Shown piece by piece: positions 43,664 through 52,550 of a DNA stretch of 64,000 nt (within the stretch, counting starts at the first letter, position 1; every line of letters begins with the position of its first letter). A program made the translations under genes and the position numbers. The stretch lies in assembly GCF_007830125.1 (NCBI RefSeq), contig NZ_VLLG01000002.1, positions 1,496,550 to 1,560,549 of the forward strand, written 5' to 3'. The notes beneath the pieces were generated by a model, which ran no database searches, was not told the DNA's origin, and worked only from the letters and a program-made list of their open reading frames with translations. This DNA is from Chitinophaga japonensis. Its GTDB lineage: Bacteria > Bacteroidota > Bacteroidia > Chitinophagales > Chitinophagaceae.

Positions 43664-45616
43664 TCAGTTACTGTTACTTTCCACCCACATGCCGTTCTCC
43701 TTTATCAGGTTGATCAGCTCCGCCACTGCCACCTCGCTGTTCAGCCCGCGCTTTACCACTTCCTTGCCCTTGTACAGGGTGATCTTGCCTACGCCGCTGC
43801 CCACATAGCCGAAGTCTGCATCGGCCATCTCGCCGGGGCCGTTCACAATGCAGCCCATGATAGCGATCTTCACCCCCTTCAGGTGGTGGGTGACCGCGCG
43901 TATTTTGGCCGTGGTTTCCTGCAGGTCAAACAGCGTGCGGCCGCAGGAAGGGCAGGAGATATATTCTGTTTTGGAAATACGGGTACGGGTGGCCTGCAGG
44001 ATGCCAAAGGCAACGGGATTGATGCGGGCCAGGTCCTGCGCGCTGCGCGGCTGCCCGTAGTCAATGCCCAGGCAGATGCCGTCGCCAAAGCCATCCAGCA
44101 GCAGGGCACCGGTCTCTATGGCGTACTGCAGCAGGCGGTCGTCTGCTGCCGGCTGTGCGCTGGAAGTCAATAAAATAACGGGGTTGGCAATACGCTGTTC
44201 CATCAGCGTCATGAGCAGGCGCCGTACCTCCGGCATAGCATGGCTGTTGGCCGTGGAGCATACGCTCAGCACAGCGGTAGGGTCGCCCTGCAGCTTTTGC
44301 AGGAATGCCTCCGGGAGGGGCTGGCTGCTGTCTGCATCCACCATGTTCAGTACGGGGGACCTTTCTCCGGGCTGCAGGTAGGTATCTACCGGCAGGAAGG
44401 GAAAGTACTTTTCCTTGTCCGGCGCCTGCAGCCAGGTATCGTAGGGGGTGATCACCTTCAAGGTGCCGGGCAGGGCAAAAGGCAGTATGGTTTCGGAAAA
44501 GATGTAATCGGCGGCCTGGTCGGCAATATTCCATTTATCGGTATCGGCGTCGTAATGGTAGCCAATGGCTTCCAGGTCAGCGGGCTGTATGTTGGCGATC
44601 TTGCCAAAATCCGCTATGACCACCGGTACCTGCTTGCCGCCGATGTTGTCTACGGCGATGGTTTCCCGCCGTTTGTACTCAAAGGGCGAATAAGGCGGCT
44701 GGATTACCGGGGTGATGGGCGCATGCCCTTCACGTTGGGTATAGCGCTTTACCAGGTCGCGGCATACGGGCAGCTCAAACTCCGGGTCTTCTGTAAGGGA
44801 TACGCGGATGGTGTCCCCCACGCCGTCTTCCAGCAGGGTGCCGATGCCGATGGCGGACTTGATGCGCCCGTCCTCCCCGTCGCCGGCCTCGGTAACGCCC
44901 AGGTGCAGGGGATAGCAGTGGCCCAGCTCCTGCTGCATGGTTTGTACCAGCAGGCGGTAGGCCTGCACCATTACCTGCGGGTTGCTGGACTTCATGCTCA
45001 GCACGATATTATAATAATTCAGGTCTTCCGCTATGCGCAGGAACTCCATGGCGCTTTCCACCATGCCGATGGGGGTATCGCCATAGCGGCTCATGATGCG
45101 GTCGCTAAGGGAGCCATGGTTGGTGCCGATGCGCATGGCCGTGCCGTACTCCTTGCACACCTGCACCAGCGGCGTAAACCGTTCGCGTATGCGGTCTATC
45201 TCCGCCAGGTATTCCGCATCAGTATAATTGATGGTCTCAAATTTCTTTTTGTCTACATAGTTGCCCGGGTTCACCCTTACCTTTTCCACGATGCGGGCGG
45301 CAATTTCCGCGGCATTGGGAGTAAAATGGATATCGGCCACCAGGGGGGTGTGATAGCCTCTTTTGCGCAGCTCGTTTTTAATAGGGAGCAGGTTTTCCGC
45401 TTCTTTTTTACTGGGCGCGGTAATGCGTACCAGCTCCGCCCCGGCCTCTATGCAACGGATGGCCTGGGCTACGGTGCCGGCCGTGTCCATGGTGTCCGTG
45501 GTGGTCATGGTTTGAATGCGGATAGGGTTATTATTTCCGATCAGCAGGTCGCCTACCTTTACTTCTAAAGTGGGCAGGCGCTTGTACGTTGTCAGGGAAT
45601 GGCAATATAGCTGCAT
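43664..45616 (-). CDS. ispG: 4-hydroxy-3-methylbut-2-en-1-yl diphosphate synthase, long form
   Basis: IspG (GcpE) makes HMBPP in the MEP isoprenoid pathway using a 4Fe-4S cluster. The protein has 650 residues, the three-domain form of Bacteroidota, Chlamydiae and plants, rather than the about 370-residue two-domain form. The TIM barrel is at about 12-290 (VKVGDLLIGNNNPIRIQTMT, VADIHFTPNAAEIAARIVEK, RVNPGNYVDKKKFE, RIGTNHGSLSDRIMSRYGDT); a large insertion follows; the Fe-S domain is C-terminal (ISCPSCGRTLFDLQETTAKI, IMGCIVNGPGEMADADFGYV). The pathway acts in the cytosol. The gene is not in an operon with other isoprenoid genes here. Confidence 0.96.
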   Translation of the reverse strand: MQLYCHSLTTYKRLPTLEVKVGDLLIGNNNPIRIQTMTTTDTMDTAGTVAQAIRCIEAGAELVRITAPSKKEAENLLPIKNELRKRGYHTPLVADIHFTPNAAEIAARIVEKVRVNPGNYVDKKKFETINYTDAEYLAEIDRIRERFTPLVQVCKEYGTAMRIGTNHGSLSDRIMSRYGDTPIGMVESAMEFLRIAEDLNYYNIVLSMKSSNPQVMVQAYRLLVQTMQQELGHCYPLHLGVTEAGDGEDGRIKSAIGIGTLLEDGVGDTIRVSLTEDPEFELPVCRDLVKRYTQREGHAPITPVIQPPYSPFEYKRRETIAVDNIGGKQVPVVIADFGKIANIQPADLEAIGYHYDADTDKWNIADQAADYIFSETILPFALPGTLKVITPYDTWLQAPDKEKYFPFLPVDTYLQPGERSPVLNMVDADSSQPLPEAFLQKLQGDPTAVLSVCSTANSHAMPEVRRLLMTLMEQRIANPVILLTSSAQPAADDRLLQYAIETGALLLDGFGDGICLGIDYGQPRSAQDLARINPVAFGILQATRTRISKTEYISCPSCGRTLFDLQETTAKIRAVTHHLKGVKIAIMGCIVNGPGEMADADFGYVGSGVGKITLYKGKEVVKRGLNSEVAVAELINLIKENGMWVESNSN

Positions 45617-45680
45617 AATGTTACAAAGGTAACGAACGGGGGTGAAAATAGTTAGCAGCGGGATGAGGTGAATAACTAGA

Positions 45681-45715
45681 TATGCACGCTGACAAAGAGT
45701 TTGTTAGTGTGCATA
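45681..45715. repeat. Hairpin between AAA ATPase and ispG
   Basis: TATGCACGCTGACAAA and TTTGTTAGTGTGCATA pair along 16 positions with two G-U-type pairs over GAG. There is no T run on either strand, so it is not a standard terminator. It lies just behind the stop of the ATPase gene. Confidence 0.6.
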
Positions 45716-45727
45716 ATGGACTGAATT

Positions 45728-46873
45728 TTAAGTGAATGTAATAAAATCCAGATAGTTTAGCTGTGTAATGCCGTTAAATATAGCATGGGGGTAAGCTTTC
45801 CCGAATGCGGTGGGAATCCTGATCTTTCCTGCTTTCCATTTGCATTCGAAAGCTGTCAGCTCCTGCCGGTTATTCACTTCAATCAGGTCCAGTTCCTGCT
45901 GATCATAAGTTCTCCAAAAGTAGTACTGCGGGTGGTATCCACGGTAACTGTTAAATTTCATTCTTTCCGATAGAAAATATTGCTCCCATAATTGTCCAAC
46001 ATCGTTACGAGTTTGAAGCGGGCTAAAATTATTTATCAGTGCGTTCCTGATACCATTATCATAAAAGAACCACTTTTTACTTTTACTTACTTCTTTCCGT
46101 AAGTTATTACTGTAACCGGGAAGCGGGTATATAATAAAGACTTTGGCAAGCAGATCAAGGTAGCGGTCAACTGTATTTTTGCTTAATTGTAATGTATTGC
46201 CCAATTCTATTGTACTTACTTCGCTGCCAATCTGGAAAGCGAGTAACTGCAATAGCCGGTACAGAATATCTGCCCCTTTTACATTTTCATACATCAGGAT
46301 ATCTTTTAACAGATAACTGCTTACCAGGGATTTCAGATAAGTTTCCTTTTCCTCAATGGTAGGAAGGTGCCATAATTCCGGGTAACTGCCATAGATCAAC
46401 CTTTGTTCAAGGTTGGATGTAGTGGTTAACAAGTCCTCTATTTCAGTAAGCTCCACCTGAGCAATAGGATATAATTGATAAACAAGTTGGCGGCCTACCA
46501 GCGGCTCACCTGCTGCTGTTACCAGGTCAAAGCTGCTGCTGCCCGTGACAATTATGGTTATTCCCTTAATGTTATCTATCATCAGCTTTAGTACCTGCCC
46601 GATTGCAGGAACGGCCTGTGCTTCATCAATGATTATGATTTTTTTGTTGCGTGTCAGGCGTTGATAGTTAGCAATTGTTCGCTGCTGTAAAATAGCTGCA
46701 ACCTGCATATCTTCTCCCTGCAATAACAGCACATTGTCTTTATGTCTTTCCGCAATATTCTGGATAAGGGTTGTTTTTCCAACCCGGCGGGTGCCATAAA
46801 GCATGATTACTTTTTGCTTGCCCAGTTGCTTATCCAGGGTTTGTTCTAAAATTCTGGGAATATCCATATTCAA
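45728..46873 (-). CDS. AAA_14/DUF4143 family ATPase
   Basis: The 381-residue protein has Walker A LYGTRRVGKTTL, Walker B IIIIDEAQAV, a sensor segment GITIIVTGSSSFDL, LVGRQLVYQLYPIAQVEL and the C-terminal DUF4143 region (LAFQIGSEVSTIELGNTLQL, SKNTVDRYLDLLAKVFIIYP, WEQYFLSERMKFNSYRGYHP, DLIEVNNRQELTAFECKWKA). The end resembles a PD-(D/E)XK nuclease fold (D-L-I-E-V, E-C-K-W). These proteins are frequent, often mobile, and of unknown role. The gene is visibly richer in A+T than its neighbours, which suggests transfer. The start could also be the ATG two codons later. Confidence 0.85.
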   Translation of the reverse strand: MNMDIPRILEQTLDKQLGKQKVIMLYGTRRVGKTTLIQNIAERHKDNVLLLQGEDMQVAAILQQRTIANYQRLTRNKKIIIIDEAQAVPAIGQVLKLMIDNIKGITIIVTGSSSFDLVTAAGEPLVGRQLVYQLYPIAQVELTEIEDLLTTTSNLEQRLIYGSYPELWHLPTIEEKETYLKSLVSSYLLKDILMYENVKGADILYRLLQLLAFQIGSEVSTIELGNTLQLSKNTVDRYLDLLAKVFIIYPLPGYSNNLRKEVSKSKKWFFYDNGIRNALINNFSPLQTRNDVGQLWEQYFLSERMKFNSYRGYHPQYYFWRTYDQQELDLIEVNNRQELTAFECKWKAGKIRIPTAFGKAYPHAIFNGITQLNYLDFITFT

Positions 46874-46875
46874 AA

Positions 46876-46897
46876 TTAAGTCATTTTAGTGACTTAA
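46876..46897 (-). promoter_or_regulatory. Palindrome directly before the AAA ATPase gene
   Basis: TTAAGTCA (46876-46883) and TGACTTAA (46890-46897) form a perfect 8-bp inverted repeat over TTTTAG, ending three bases before the start codon. Similar half sites (GGTCA, TTGACAG) follow up to 46925. It looks like an operator or an mRNA hairpin covering the start. Confidence 0.5.
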
Positions 46898-46982
46898 TTA
46901 ATGAAAATTAGGTCAGTTGACAGACTTGATTTATGTAAATTGAGAAATATACGGGTCGTCCGCCCTCCGGCAGGGATAGGAG

Positions 46983-47666
46983 TTATATGTTGGAATAGCT
47001 TACTTCCTTTACGCCTTCCTGTTCTTTTAAAGTATCTATTACTGCCAGCACCTTGCCTTCAGCAGCCGATTTATTGATCACTATTTCCAATTCGTCTATG
47101 TATCCCTTTTCCGGGCGTTGCAGGGTGATCTCGTCAAAATCTACCTTGTGCTGCTGCAGCAACTGTGATACGCCCGACATCGTGAGGCTGGCATGCTGGA
47201 AGCTGATACGGATGCTGCGGTCCTTTATATTGGAGAAGAACTTATTCTCAATATGCTTGATGGCGGTGAGTATCACCAGGGTAATAAGGGTGGCGGCAAT
47301 AGCTGCCCAGTACATGCCCCCGCCTACGGCCAGCCCCACGGCCGCTACGGTCCACAGCCCGGCAGCCGTGGTAAGGCCGTATATCACTTTACGCTTGATG
47401 AAAAGAATAGTGCCTGCGCCAATAAAACCGATGCCGCTGATCACCAGGGAGGCAATACGGGAAGGGTCCAGCTCCACGTTCTCGTGGCCCAGTACCTCTT
47501 CAAAGCCGTAAGCGGAAACGATCATGGCCAGCGTGGAGCCCAGGCATACCAGCATATGGGTACGCAGCCCGGCGGCCCATTCCAGGCGCTCCCGGTCCAG
47601 GCCCACCAGGCCGCCCAATACGGCTGCTGTGGCCAGGCGCAGAATGATCTCGGTGGTTTCTATCAT
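46983..47666 (-). CDS. MgtC/SapB family membrane protein
   Basis: The 227-residue protein has the MgtC layout: about five membrane spans in residues 1-140 with the conserved LRLATAAVLGGLVGLDRERL, GLRTHMLVCLGSTLAMIVSA, RIASLVISGIGFIGAGTILF and GLTTAAGLWTVAAVGLAVGG, followed by a cytosolic ACT-like domain (ISFQHASLTMSGVSQLLQQH, IDELEIVINKSAAEGKVLAV). MgtC inhibits F1Fo ATPase and helps survival at low magnesium in pathogens; SapB-type members in free-living bacteria have less clear roles. It is an inner-membrane protein and stands alone. Confidence 0.88.
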   Translation of the reverse strand: MIETTEIILRLATAAVLGGLVGLDRERLEWAAGLRTHMLVCLGSTLAMIVSAYGFEEVLGHENVELDPSRIASLVISGIGFIGAGTILFIKRKVIYGLTTAAGLWTVAAVGLAVGGGMYWAAIAATLITLVILTAIKHIENKFFSNIKDRSIRISFQHASLTMSGVSQLLQQHKVDFDEITLQRPEKGYIDELEIVINKSAAEGKVLAVIDTLKEQEGVKEVSYSNI

Positions 47667-47698
47667 GGTTTAATTTAATAAACCATCTAACAAATTAG

Positions 47699-48448
47699 CT
47701 ACCAATCTTTTTCCACAGGTACCTGTTGCCCCTTCATTTTCTTCATCTTGTCCTGCAGCTTTTTCTCTTCCTGGTTCAGGGCCTGCAGCAGGCGTTCGGC
47801 TTCCTGTTTGTCCAGCTTGCTGGGTTGGGGCTGGGGTTTTTGCTGGTCCTGCTGTTCTTTGTCCTTGTTCTGCTGGTCCTGTTGGTCCTGCTGGTTTTTG
47901 TTCTGGTCTTTGTCTTTGTTCTGCTGGTTCTGTTGCTGTTGCTGCTTGTCCTTTTCTTTCTTATCCTTGTCTTTATTGTCGCTGCCGCCCTGCTGCTGTT
48001 TTTTAAGCATGGCCTGGGCATAGGCCAGGTTATAGCGGGCCTGCTCATCCGTGGGGTTCAGCTTCAGCGCCTGCTTGTAGGACTTGATGCTTTCCTCCCA
48101 TTTTTTGTTCTCCATGTAGGTATTGCCCATATTGTAGCTGGCGTCGCTTTTGGTATGCTTGTCGCCGGACAGCTTAATGGTGTTGGCGTACTGGGTGCGG
48201 GCATCCTCAAACCGTTTCTGTTCGTACAGGGAATTGCCCAGGTTATAACGCCCTATTTCGGATTGCTGGTTCTGTTCCAGCGCTTTCTTGTAGTTGGCCT
48301 CCGCATCGGTATATTTCTTTTCCTGGTACAGTTCATTGCCTTTGCGGATGTACTTGTTGCCGCTTTGCGCCCATACGCCGGAGCACCCGCACAGCAGTGC
48401 GGCAGTAATAAGCATACGGTAGGTGGTATTCAATAGCTGCATGATCAT
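47699..48448 (-). CDS. batC: BatC-like tetratricopeptide protein
   Basis: The 249-residue protein has a signal peptide (LITAALLCGCSGVWAQ), three or four TPR motifs (KYIRKGNELYQEKKYTDAEA, IGRYNLGNSLYEQKRFEDAR, ASYNMGNTYMENKKWEESIK) at residues 30-150, a long Gln/Lys/Asp low-complexity segment and a C-terminal helix (KLDKQEAERLLQALNQEEKK). This is the BatC pattern of the Bacteroides aerotolerance (Bat) operon. Its start codon overlaps the batB stop by four bases. Only B and C are present here; moxR, DUF58, batA and batD are not next to them. Confidence 0.85.
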   Translation of the reverse strand: MIMQLLNTTYRMLITAALLCGCSGVWAQSGNKYIRKGNELYQEKKYTDAEANYKKALEQNQQSEIGRYNLGNSLYEQKRFEDARTQYANTIKLSGDKHTKSDASYNMGNTYMENKKWEESIKSYKQALKLNPTDEQARYNLAYAQAMLKKQQQGGSDNKDKDKKEKDKQQQQQNQQNKDKDQNKNQQDQQDQQNKDKEQQDQQKPQPQPSKLDKQEAERLLQALNQEEKKLQDKMKKMKGQQVPVEKDW

Positions 48449-49479
48449 TCTTTAACAAGGGTTACCAATTCCTCTTTCGGTCTTCTTATTTCGGGAATAA
48501 AGAACTCTGCTATGATCAGCACCAGGCAGATAGCCAAGAAATACTGGAAATAGCTGTTATAATCGGTAAATATGTTCTCCCCGAATTCTTTCTGCTCCAT
48601 GCCGTCGATCTTGTTCACCAGGGTGTTCACTACATCTTCTGTATTGTTATCCAGGTGGGCATATACGCCTTTGCCGGCAGATGCGATGCTTTTCAGTTCA
48701 TCTTCATTCAGTTTGGAGATCACCACGTTGCCTTCCCGGTCTCTTTTAGGTGCGCCGGTTTCCGGATCGGTCAGCGGTGCGCCGGCAGGGGAGCCAATGC
48801 CCACGGTATTGATCACCACGCCTTCCCCGAAGGCGTTCCTGGCTTTTTCCGCAGAGCCTTCTTCGTGATCTTCCCCGTCGGAGATGATCACCAGGGTCTT
48901 GTGCTTGCGCTCCATCTTATTGAAAGCGTTGGTGCTTACCTCTATGGCCTGGGAAACGGCTGTGCCCTGGGTAGGGATCATATCCGGGCTTACGGTGCTC
49001 AGGTACATCCTGGCGGCGGAGTAGTCGATGGTAAGCGGCATCTGCAGGTAAGCGCTGCCGGCAAATACTACCAGGCCCACGCGGTCATTGTCCAGCTTAT
49101 CCATCAGCTTGGTGATCAGTTGTTTGGCCCTGGTAAGGCGGTCCGGCTTCACATCGCGGGCCAGCATGCTTTTACTTACGTCCAGCGCAATCACTACATC
49201 CACCCCCTTGCGGGTGATCTTTTCCATCCGGCTGCCTTTCTGCAGGTTGGCCAGGCCGATCACGCCAAAGAAAAAGGCCACAAACAGCAGCAGGAACTTC
49301 AATACAAACAAACGGCGGCTGTAGCCCAGGAACAGGCTCTCCACCAGCGTGGGATCGCCCAGCTTGCGGATGGAGCGGCGTTTCCACCAGGAAACGCCGA
49401 TAAATGCCAACTGCAACACCAGCAGCAGCACCAGCGCCCATAAATATTCACTATGCTGAAAACGTAACATATGGCTCAA
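48445..49479 (-). CDS. batB: BatB-like von Willebrand factor A membrane protein
   Basis: The 344-residue protein has an N-terminal membrane span (EYLWALVLLLVLQLAFIGVS), a second at about 55-78, a VWA domain with a complete metal site (VVIALDVSKSMLARDVKPDR is DxSxS; TQGTAVSQAIEVS; VIISDGEDHEEGS), and a C-terminal span (YFQYFLAICLVLIIAEFFIP). This is the BatA/BatB layout; its position before batC favours BatB. It is thought to act at the inner membrane in envelope stress or oxygen tolerance. The start may be the ATG three codons later (MLRFQHS). Confidence 0.87.
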   Translation of the reverse strand: MSHMLRFQHSEYLWALVLLLVLQLAFIGVSWWKRRSIRKLGDPTLVESLFLGYSRRLFVLKFLLLFVAFFFGVIGLANLQKGSRMEKITRKGVDVVIALDVSKSMLARDVKPDRLTRAKQLITKLMDKLDNDRVGLVVFAGSAYLQMPLTIDYSAARMYLSTVSPDMIPTQGTAVSQAIEVSTNAFNKMERKHKTLVIISDGEDHEEGSAEKARNAFGEGVVINTVGIGSPAGAPLTDPETGAPKRDREGNVVISKLNEDELKSIASAGKGVYAHLDNNTEDVVNTLVNKIDGMEQKEFGENIFTDYNSYFQYFLAICLVLIIAEFFIPEIRRPKEELVTLVKE

Positions 49480-49568
49480 ATATAAATTTTTTGCTACGTT
49501 TTACAGAGAAGATCTGTGGTGATTTAGGAGTTTTTTAACGGTCTGCGGGCCGGTACCCGCGCCCGCGG

Positions 49569-50372
49569 CTATTTCATGCCTTCAAAATAGCCTTCCTCCT
49601 GCAAAATACCTTTGAGAATGCTCATGCGCACATTGCGCATTTCAATATCGGGATCTTCAGACTCAAAGTTCAGCACAAAAAAGGTAGGGCGGCCGTTCTC
49701 CTCCACCCAGCCGGTTACCCAGCCTATTTCCTTGGGCCCGGCAATGCCCCAGCCGGTCTTATAGCTCAGCTCGTACTTGTCCGTCTTTTCCATCAGCATC
49801 ACGCTGCGCACCCATTGCATGGTGATCTTATGGAAGGGCAACTGGTCGAAGTACAGTTGCTTGACAAAGCCCAGCTCTTCGTCCGGGGATATTTTCAGGG
49901 AGTTATCCAGCCAGAAGGTATCTATGCTGCTGATCTTCATGTTGCCGTACTTCACGGAGTCCAGCCATTTTTGCATGGTAGGTTTGCCGATCCGGCGGGC
50001 CACTTCCTGGTAATAGGGGACTGCCGATACCCGGAAAGCCTCCCGCATGCTCAGGTCCTGGTTCCATTCCGGCACGGAGCGGGTAATGCCGTCCCATTTG
50101 ATGACCATGCCGGTATCTTTGATCGCCCCGGTTTCCAGGCCTACCAGGGAATTGAATATCTTGAAGGTGGAAGCGGGCAGGAAACGCTCTTTGGCGCGCT
50201 CCAGGTTATATACCTTGAACAGGCCCTTGCTGTTGTCAAACAGCATAAAGCAGCCTTCCACCTTGTGTTGCGTAAAGTATTTTTCCCAGCTTTTTTCTTC
50301 CCGCACGTTGTTGGGGGCACAGGCAGTGATCAGCAAAGGTGCCAGCAGCAATATCCAGGCTATTCGTTTCAT
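49569..50372 (-). CDS. Class D (OXA-type) beta-lactamase, predicted lipoprotein
   Basis: The 267-residue protein has all class D motifs: the serine-lysine motif PASTFKI with S68 and K71, S116-A117-V118 (VSAVPYYQ), Y142-G143-N144, W154 in IDTFWLDNSLKIS (which shields the carboxylated lysine) and K205-T206-G207 (YKTGWG). This supports an active serine beta-lactamase. A hydrophobic N-terminus ending LLITAC suggests a lipid anchor. The full set of residues argues against a mere penicillin-sensor domain such as BlaR. No mobile element or regulator is adjacent, so it is probably an intrinsic chromosomal gene; the substrate range is unknown. Confidence 0.9.
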   Translation of the reverse strand: MKRIAWILLLAPLLITACAPNNVREEKSWEKYFTQHKVEGCFMLFDNSKGLFKVYNLERAKERFLPASTFKIFNSLVGLETGAIKDTGMVIKWDGITRSVPEWNQDLSMREAFRVSAVPYYQEVARRIGKPTMQKWLDSVKYGNMKISSIDTFWLDNSLKISPDEELGFVKQLYFDQLPFHKITMQWVRSVMLMEKTDKYELSYKTGWGIAGPKEIGWVTGWVEENGRPTFFVLNFESEDPDIEMRNVRMSILKGILQEEGYFEGMK

Positions 50373-50409
50373 TTAATATTGAATTGATTGCTGCAAAAGT
50401 AGCGGTTGG

Positions 50410-50547
50410 GAATGTAAAATGTAAAATTTAAAATGGAGAAAGGAGAAAGGAGAAGGGAGAAAGGAGAAGGGAGAAGGGAGAAAGGAGAAGGGAATCGCTG
50501 CAAGTCCTTTTTCCTTCTCCTTTCTCCCTTTTCCTTTCTCCACTTTC
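50410..50547. repeat. Long short-word hairpin (GGAGAAAGGAGAAGG type)
   Basis: Behind a short AATGTAAAATGTAAAATTT patch comes a purine array of GGAGAAAGGAGAAGGG words (50434-50493), then 15 ordinary bases, then a pyrimidine array (50507-50547) that is its reverse complement. It separates kbl from the beta-lactamase gene and touches the kbl stop codon. Confidence 0.9.
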
Positions 50548-51747
50548 TCAGGCCGGCGTTTGCTGGATCACGCCCAGCTCCCTGCCTACCTTGGTAAAGG
50601 CGGCAATGGCTTTGTCCAGGTGAGCCTGCTCATGGGCGGCGCTCAGTTGTACCCGTATGCGGGCCTGCCCTTTGGGCACTACCGGGAAGAAGAAGCCGAT
50701 CACGTACACGCCTTCCTGCAGCAGCCTGTCGGCAAATTGCTGGCTCAGTACGGCGTCGTACAGCATAACGGGCACAATGGGGTGGTCGCCGGGCTTGATG
50801 TCAAAGCCGGCTTCCGTCATTTTCTTACGGAAATATTGGGTATTGTATTCCAGTTTGTCGCGCAGGGTGGTGGTTTCGCTCAGCATATCCAGCACGGCAA
50901 TGGAGGCGCCTACAATGCTGGGGGCCACGGAGTTGGAGAACAGGTAGGGGCGGCTGCGCTGGCGCAGCATATCTATCACCTCCCTGCGGCCGCTGGTAAA
51001 GCCGCCGGAAGCGCCGCCCAGGGCCTTGCCCAGGGTGCCGGTGATAATGTCTACCCGGCCCATTACGCCGCGGTATTCGTGGGTGCCGCGGCCGGTCTTG
51101 CCCAGGAAACCGGAAGAGTGGCTTTCATCGCTCATTACAATCGCATTGTATTTGTCTGACAGGTCGCATATCTTGTCCAGTTGGGCAATGGTGCCGTCCA
51201 TGCTGAAGGAGCCGTCCGTTACGATGATACGGCTGCGGGCGCCGGCCGCTTCCTGCAGTTTGGCTTCCAGGTCGGCCATATTGTTATGTTCATACCGGAA
51301 GCGCTGGGCCTTGCATAGGCGCACCCCGTCAATAATGGAGGCATGGTTGAGCGCATCGGAGATAATGGCGTCCTGCTCGTTGAACAGGGGCTCAAATACC
51401 CCTCCGTTCGCGTCAAAGGCCGCAGCATACAGGATGGCGTCCTCCATACCCAGGAAGCCCGCTATCTTTTGCTCCAGCTCCCGGTGAATATCCTGGGTGC
51501 CGCAGATAAAGCGCACGCTGCTCATACCGTAGCCATGGGTATCAATGGCTTCCCTGGCGGCAGCGATCACGGCCGGGTGGGAGCTGAGGCCCAGGTAGTT
51601 ATTGGCGCAGAAGTTCACAACGGTGTTGCCGCCTACCGTTATTTCAGCCCCCTGTTCGGAGGTAATGATCCGTTCATTTTTGAAGAGGCCGGCGGAGCGG
51701 ATCTCGTCCAGTTCCTGCCGCAAACGGTCAATGAAGTGCTGGTTCAT
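50548..51747 (-). CDS. kbl: Glycine C-acetyltransferase (2-amino-3-ketobutyrate CoA ligase)
   Basis: Kbl is a PLP enzyme that splits 2-amino-3-ketobutyrate with CoA into glycine and acetyl-CoA in threonine breakdown. The 399-residue protein has [20 protein letters not shown], the glycine-rich [60 protein letters not shown] and the PLP lysine in [20 protein letters not shown]. Related alpha-oxoamine synthases (BioF, HemA, serine palmitoyltransferase) share the fold, but FICGTQDIH and [16 protein letters not shown] are typical of Kbl. tdh is not adjacent. Confidence 0.93.
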   Translation of the reverse strand: MNQHFIDRLRQELDEIRSAGLFKNERIITSEQGAEITVGGNTVVNFCANNYLGLSSHPAVIAAAREAIDTHGYGMSSVRFICGTQDIHRELEQKIAGFLGMEDAILYAAAFDANGGVFEPLFNEQDAIISDALNHASIIDGVRLCKAQRFRYEHNNMADLEAKLQEAAGARSRIIVTDGSFSMDGTIAQLDKICDLSDKYNAIVMSDESHSSGFLGKTGRGTHEYRGVMGRVDIITGTLGKALGGASGGFTSGRREVIDMLRQRSRPYLFSNSVAPSIVGASIAVLDMLSETTTLRDKLEYNTQYFRKKMTEAGFDIKPGDHPIVPVMLYDAVLSQQFADRLLQEGVYVIGFFFPVVPKGQARIRVQLSAAHEQAHLDKAIAAFTKVGRELGVIQQTPA

Positions 51748-52064
51748 ATGCTTGGCATTAAGAAGTTACAAAGTTATAGCATTAAATGTAGCATGATATG
51801 CCCAGTTGGCGGCCCGCCGGCCGGTTTTACGGCAATTTTTTGACGGGGGTGTAACATTCCGGTACCGCTTTCCGTCATAATACTATCATGTAAGCGGGAG
51901 TTTGTGTTAGTGGTCAGTTGGCAGTCCGCAGTAAGCAGTCCGGGTACTGCGAAGCTGTAAAACCGGCAAGATACAGCAACGCAGCGACCTGCCAACTGAG
52001 GCCAAAATGTTAGTAGTATTCAAGTAATTGTCGGACATTAGCACTAAAATCCCCGCAGCACCGG
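51748..52064. other. Gap between kbl and the sigma-factor gene, with long inverted repeat
   Basis: TCAGTTGGCAG (51914-51924) and CTGCCAACTGA (51989-51999) are perfect 11-bp inverted arms; between them are further words of the same kind (GTCCGCAGTAAGCAGTCC). The promoters of both divergent genes must lie here. An 11-base GCCGGCGGGCC-like patch occurs near 51815. No gene is seen. Confidence 0.6.
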
Positions 52065-52550
52065 ATGACGGAAAAAGAGTACAATAAATGCGTGGACCTG
52101 TACGCGGATAACCTCTTCCGCTTCATTGTCAAGAACCTGGAGCACACGGAAGATGCAAGAGATGTGGTACAGAATGCATTTGAAATATTATGGAAGCACT
52201 GTAATGACGTCCCGTTTGAAAAGGCGAAGTCATACCTTTTCACAGTGGCGTACCATAATATGATAGATCATGTGCGCAAGGTAAAGCGGATCACACTGGT
52301 AGACCAGTTCAAGGAAGAAGAGAAGGTATCGGAGCAGCGCATACACAATGCCCGGACAGTGCTGGAAAAGGCCCTGAACCGGCTTACGGAAGTACAGCGC
52401 TCCCTGGTGCTGCTGAAGGATTATGAAGGATACAGCTACGAGGAGATCAGCAATATCATGGGGCTCAACCCTTCCCAGGTAAAGGTATACCTGCACCGGG
52501 CAAGGATACATCTGAAGAACTATCTGATAAAAATGGAAAATGTAATATAA
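52065..52550 (+). CDS. ECF-type RNA polymerase sigma factor
   Basis: The 161-residue protein has region 2 (YNKCVDLYADNLFRFIVKNL, DARDVVQNAFEILWKHC, KSYLFTVAYHNMIDHVRKVK) and region 4 (LNRLTEVQRSLVLLKDYEGY, SYEEISNIMGLNPSQVKVYL, HRARIHLKNYL) and no region 1 or 3, as in ECF sigma factors. It directs RNA polymerase to a small regulon. The stop codon is directly followed by the TTG start of the anti-sigma-like gene, so the pair is tightly coupled. Candidate targets are the two envelope genes behind it. Confidence 0.92.
   Translation: MTEKEYNKCVDLYADNLFRFIVKNLEHTEDARDVVQNAFEILWKHCNDVPFEKAKSYLFTVAYHNMIDHVRKVKRITLVDQFKEEEKVSEQRIHNARTVLEKALNRLTEVQRSLVLLKDYEGYSYEEISNIMGLNPSQVKVYLHRARIHLKNYLIKMENVI

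Noticed and set aside
43557..43808. 83-codon open frame on the plus strand before ispG
   Set aside because: It reads through a strong terminator hairpin and then antisense to ispG; a small RNA is more plausible for its first part.
50430..50547. GGAGAA array as a plain microsatellite or assembly artefact
   Set aside because: A reverse-complement array follows after a 15-base spacer, and the same architecture with other words recurs in other gaps.
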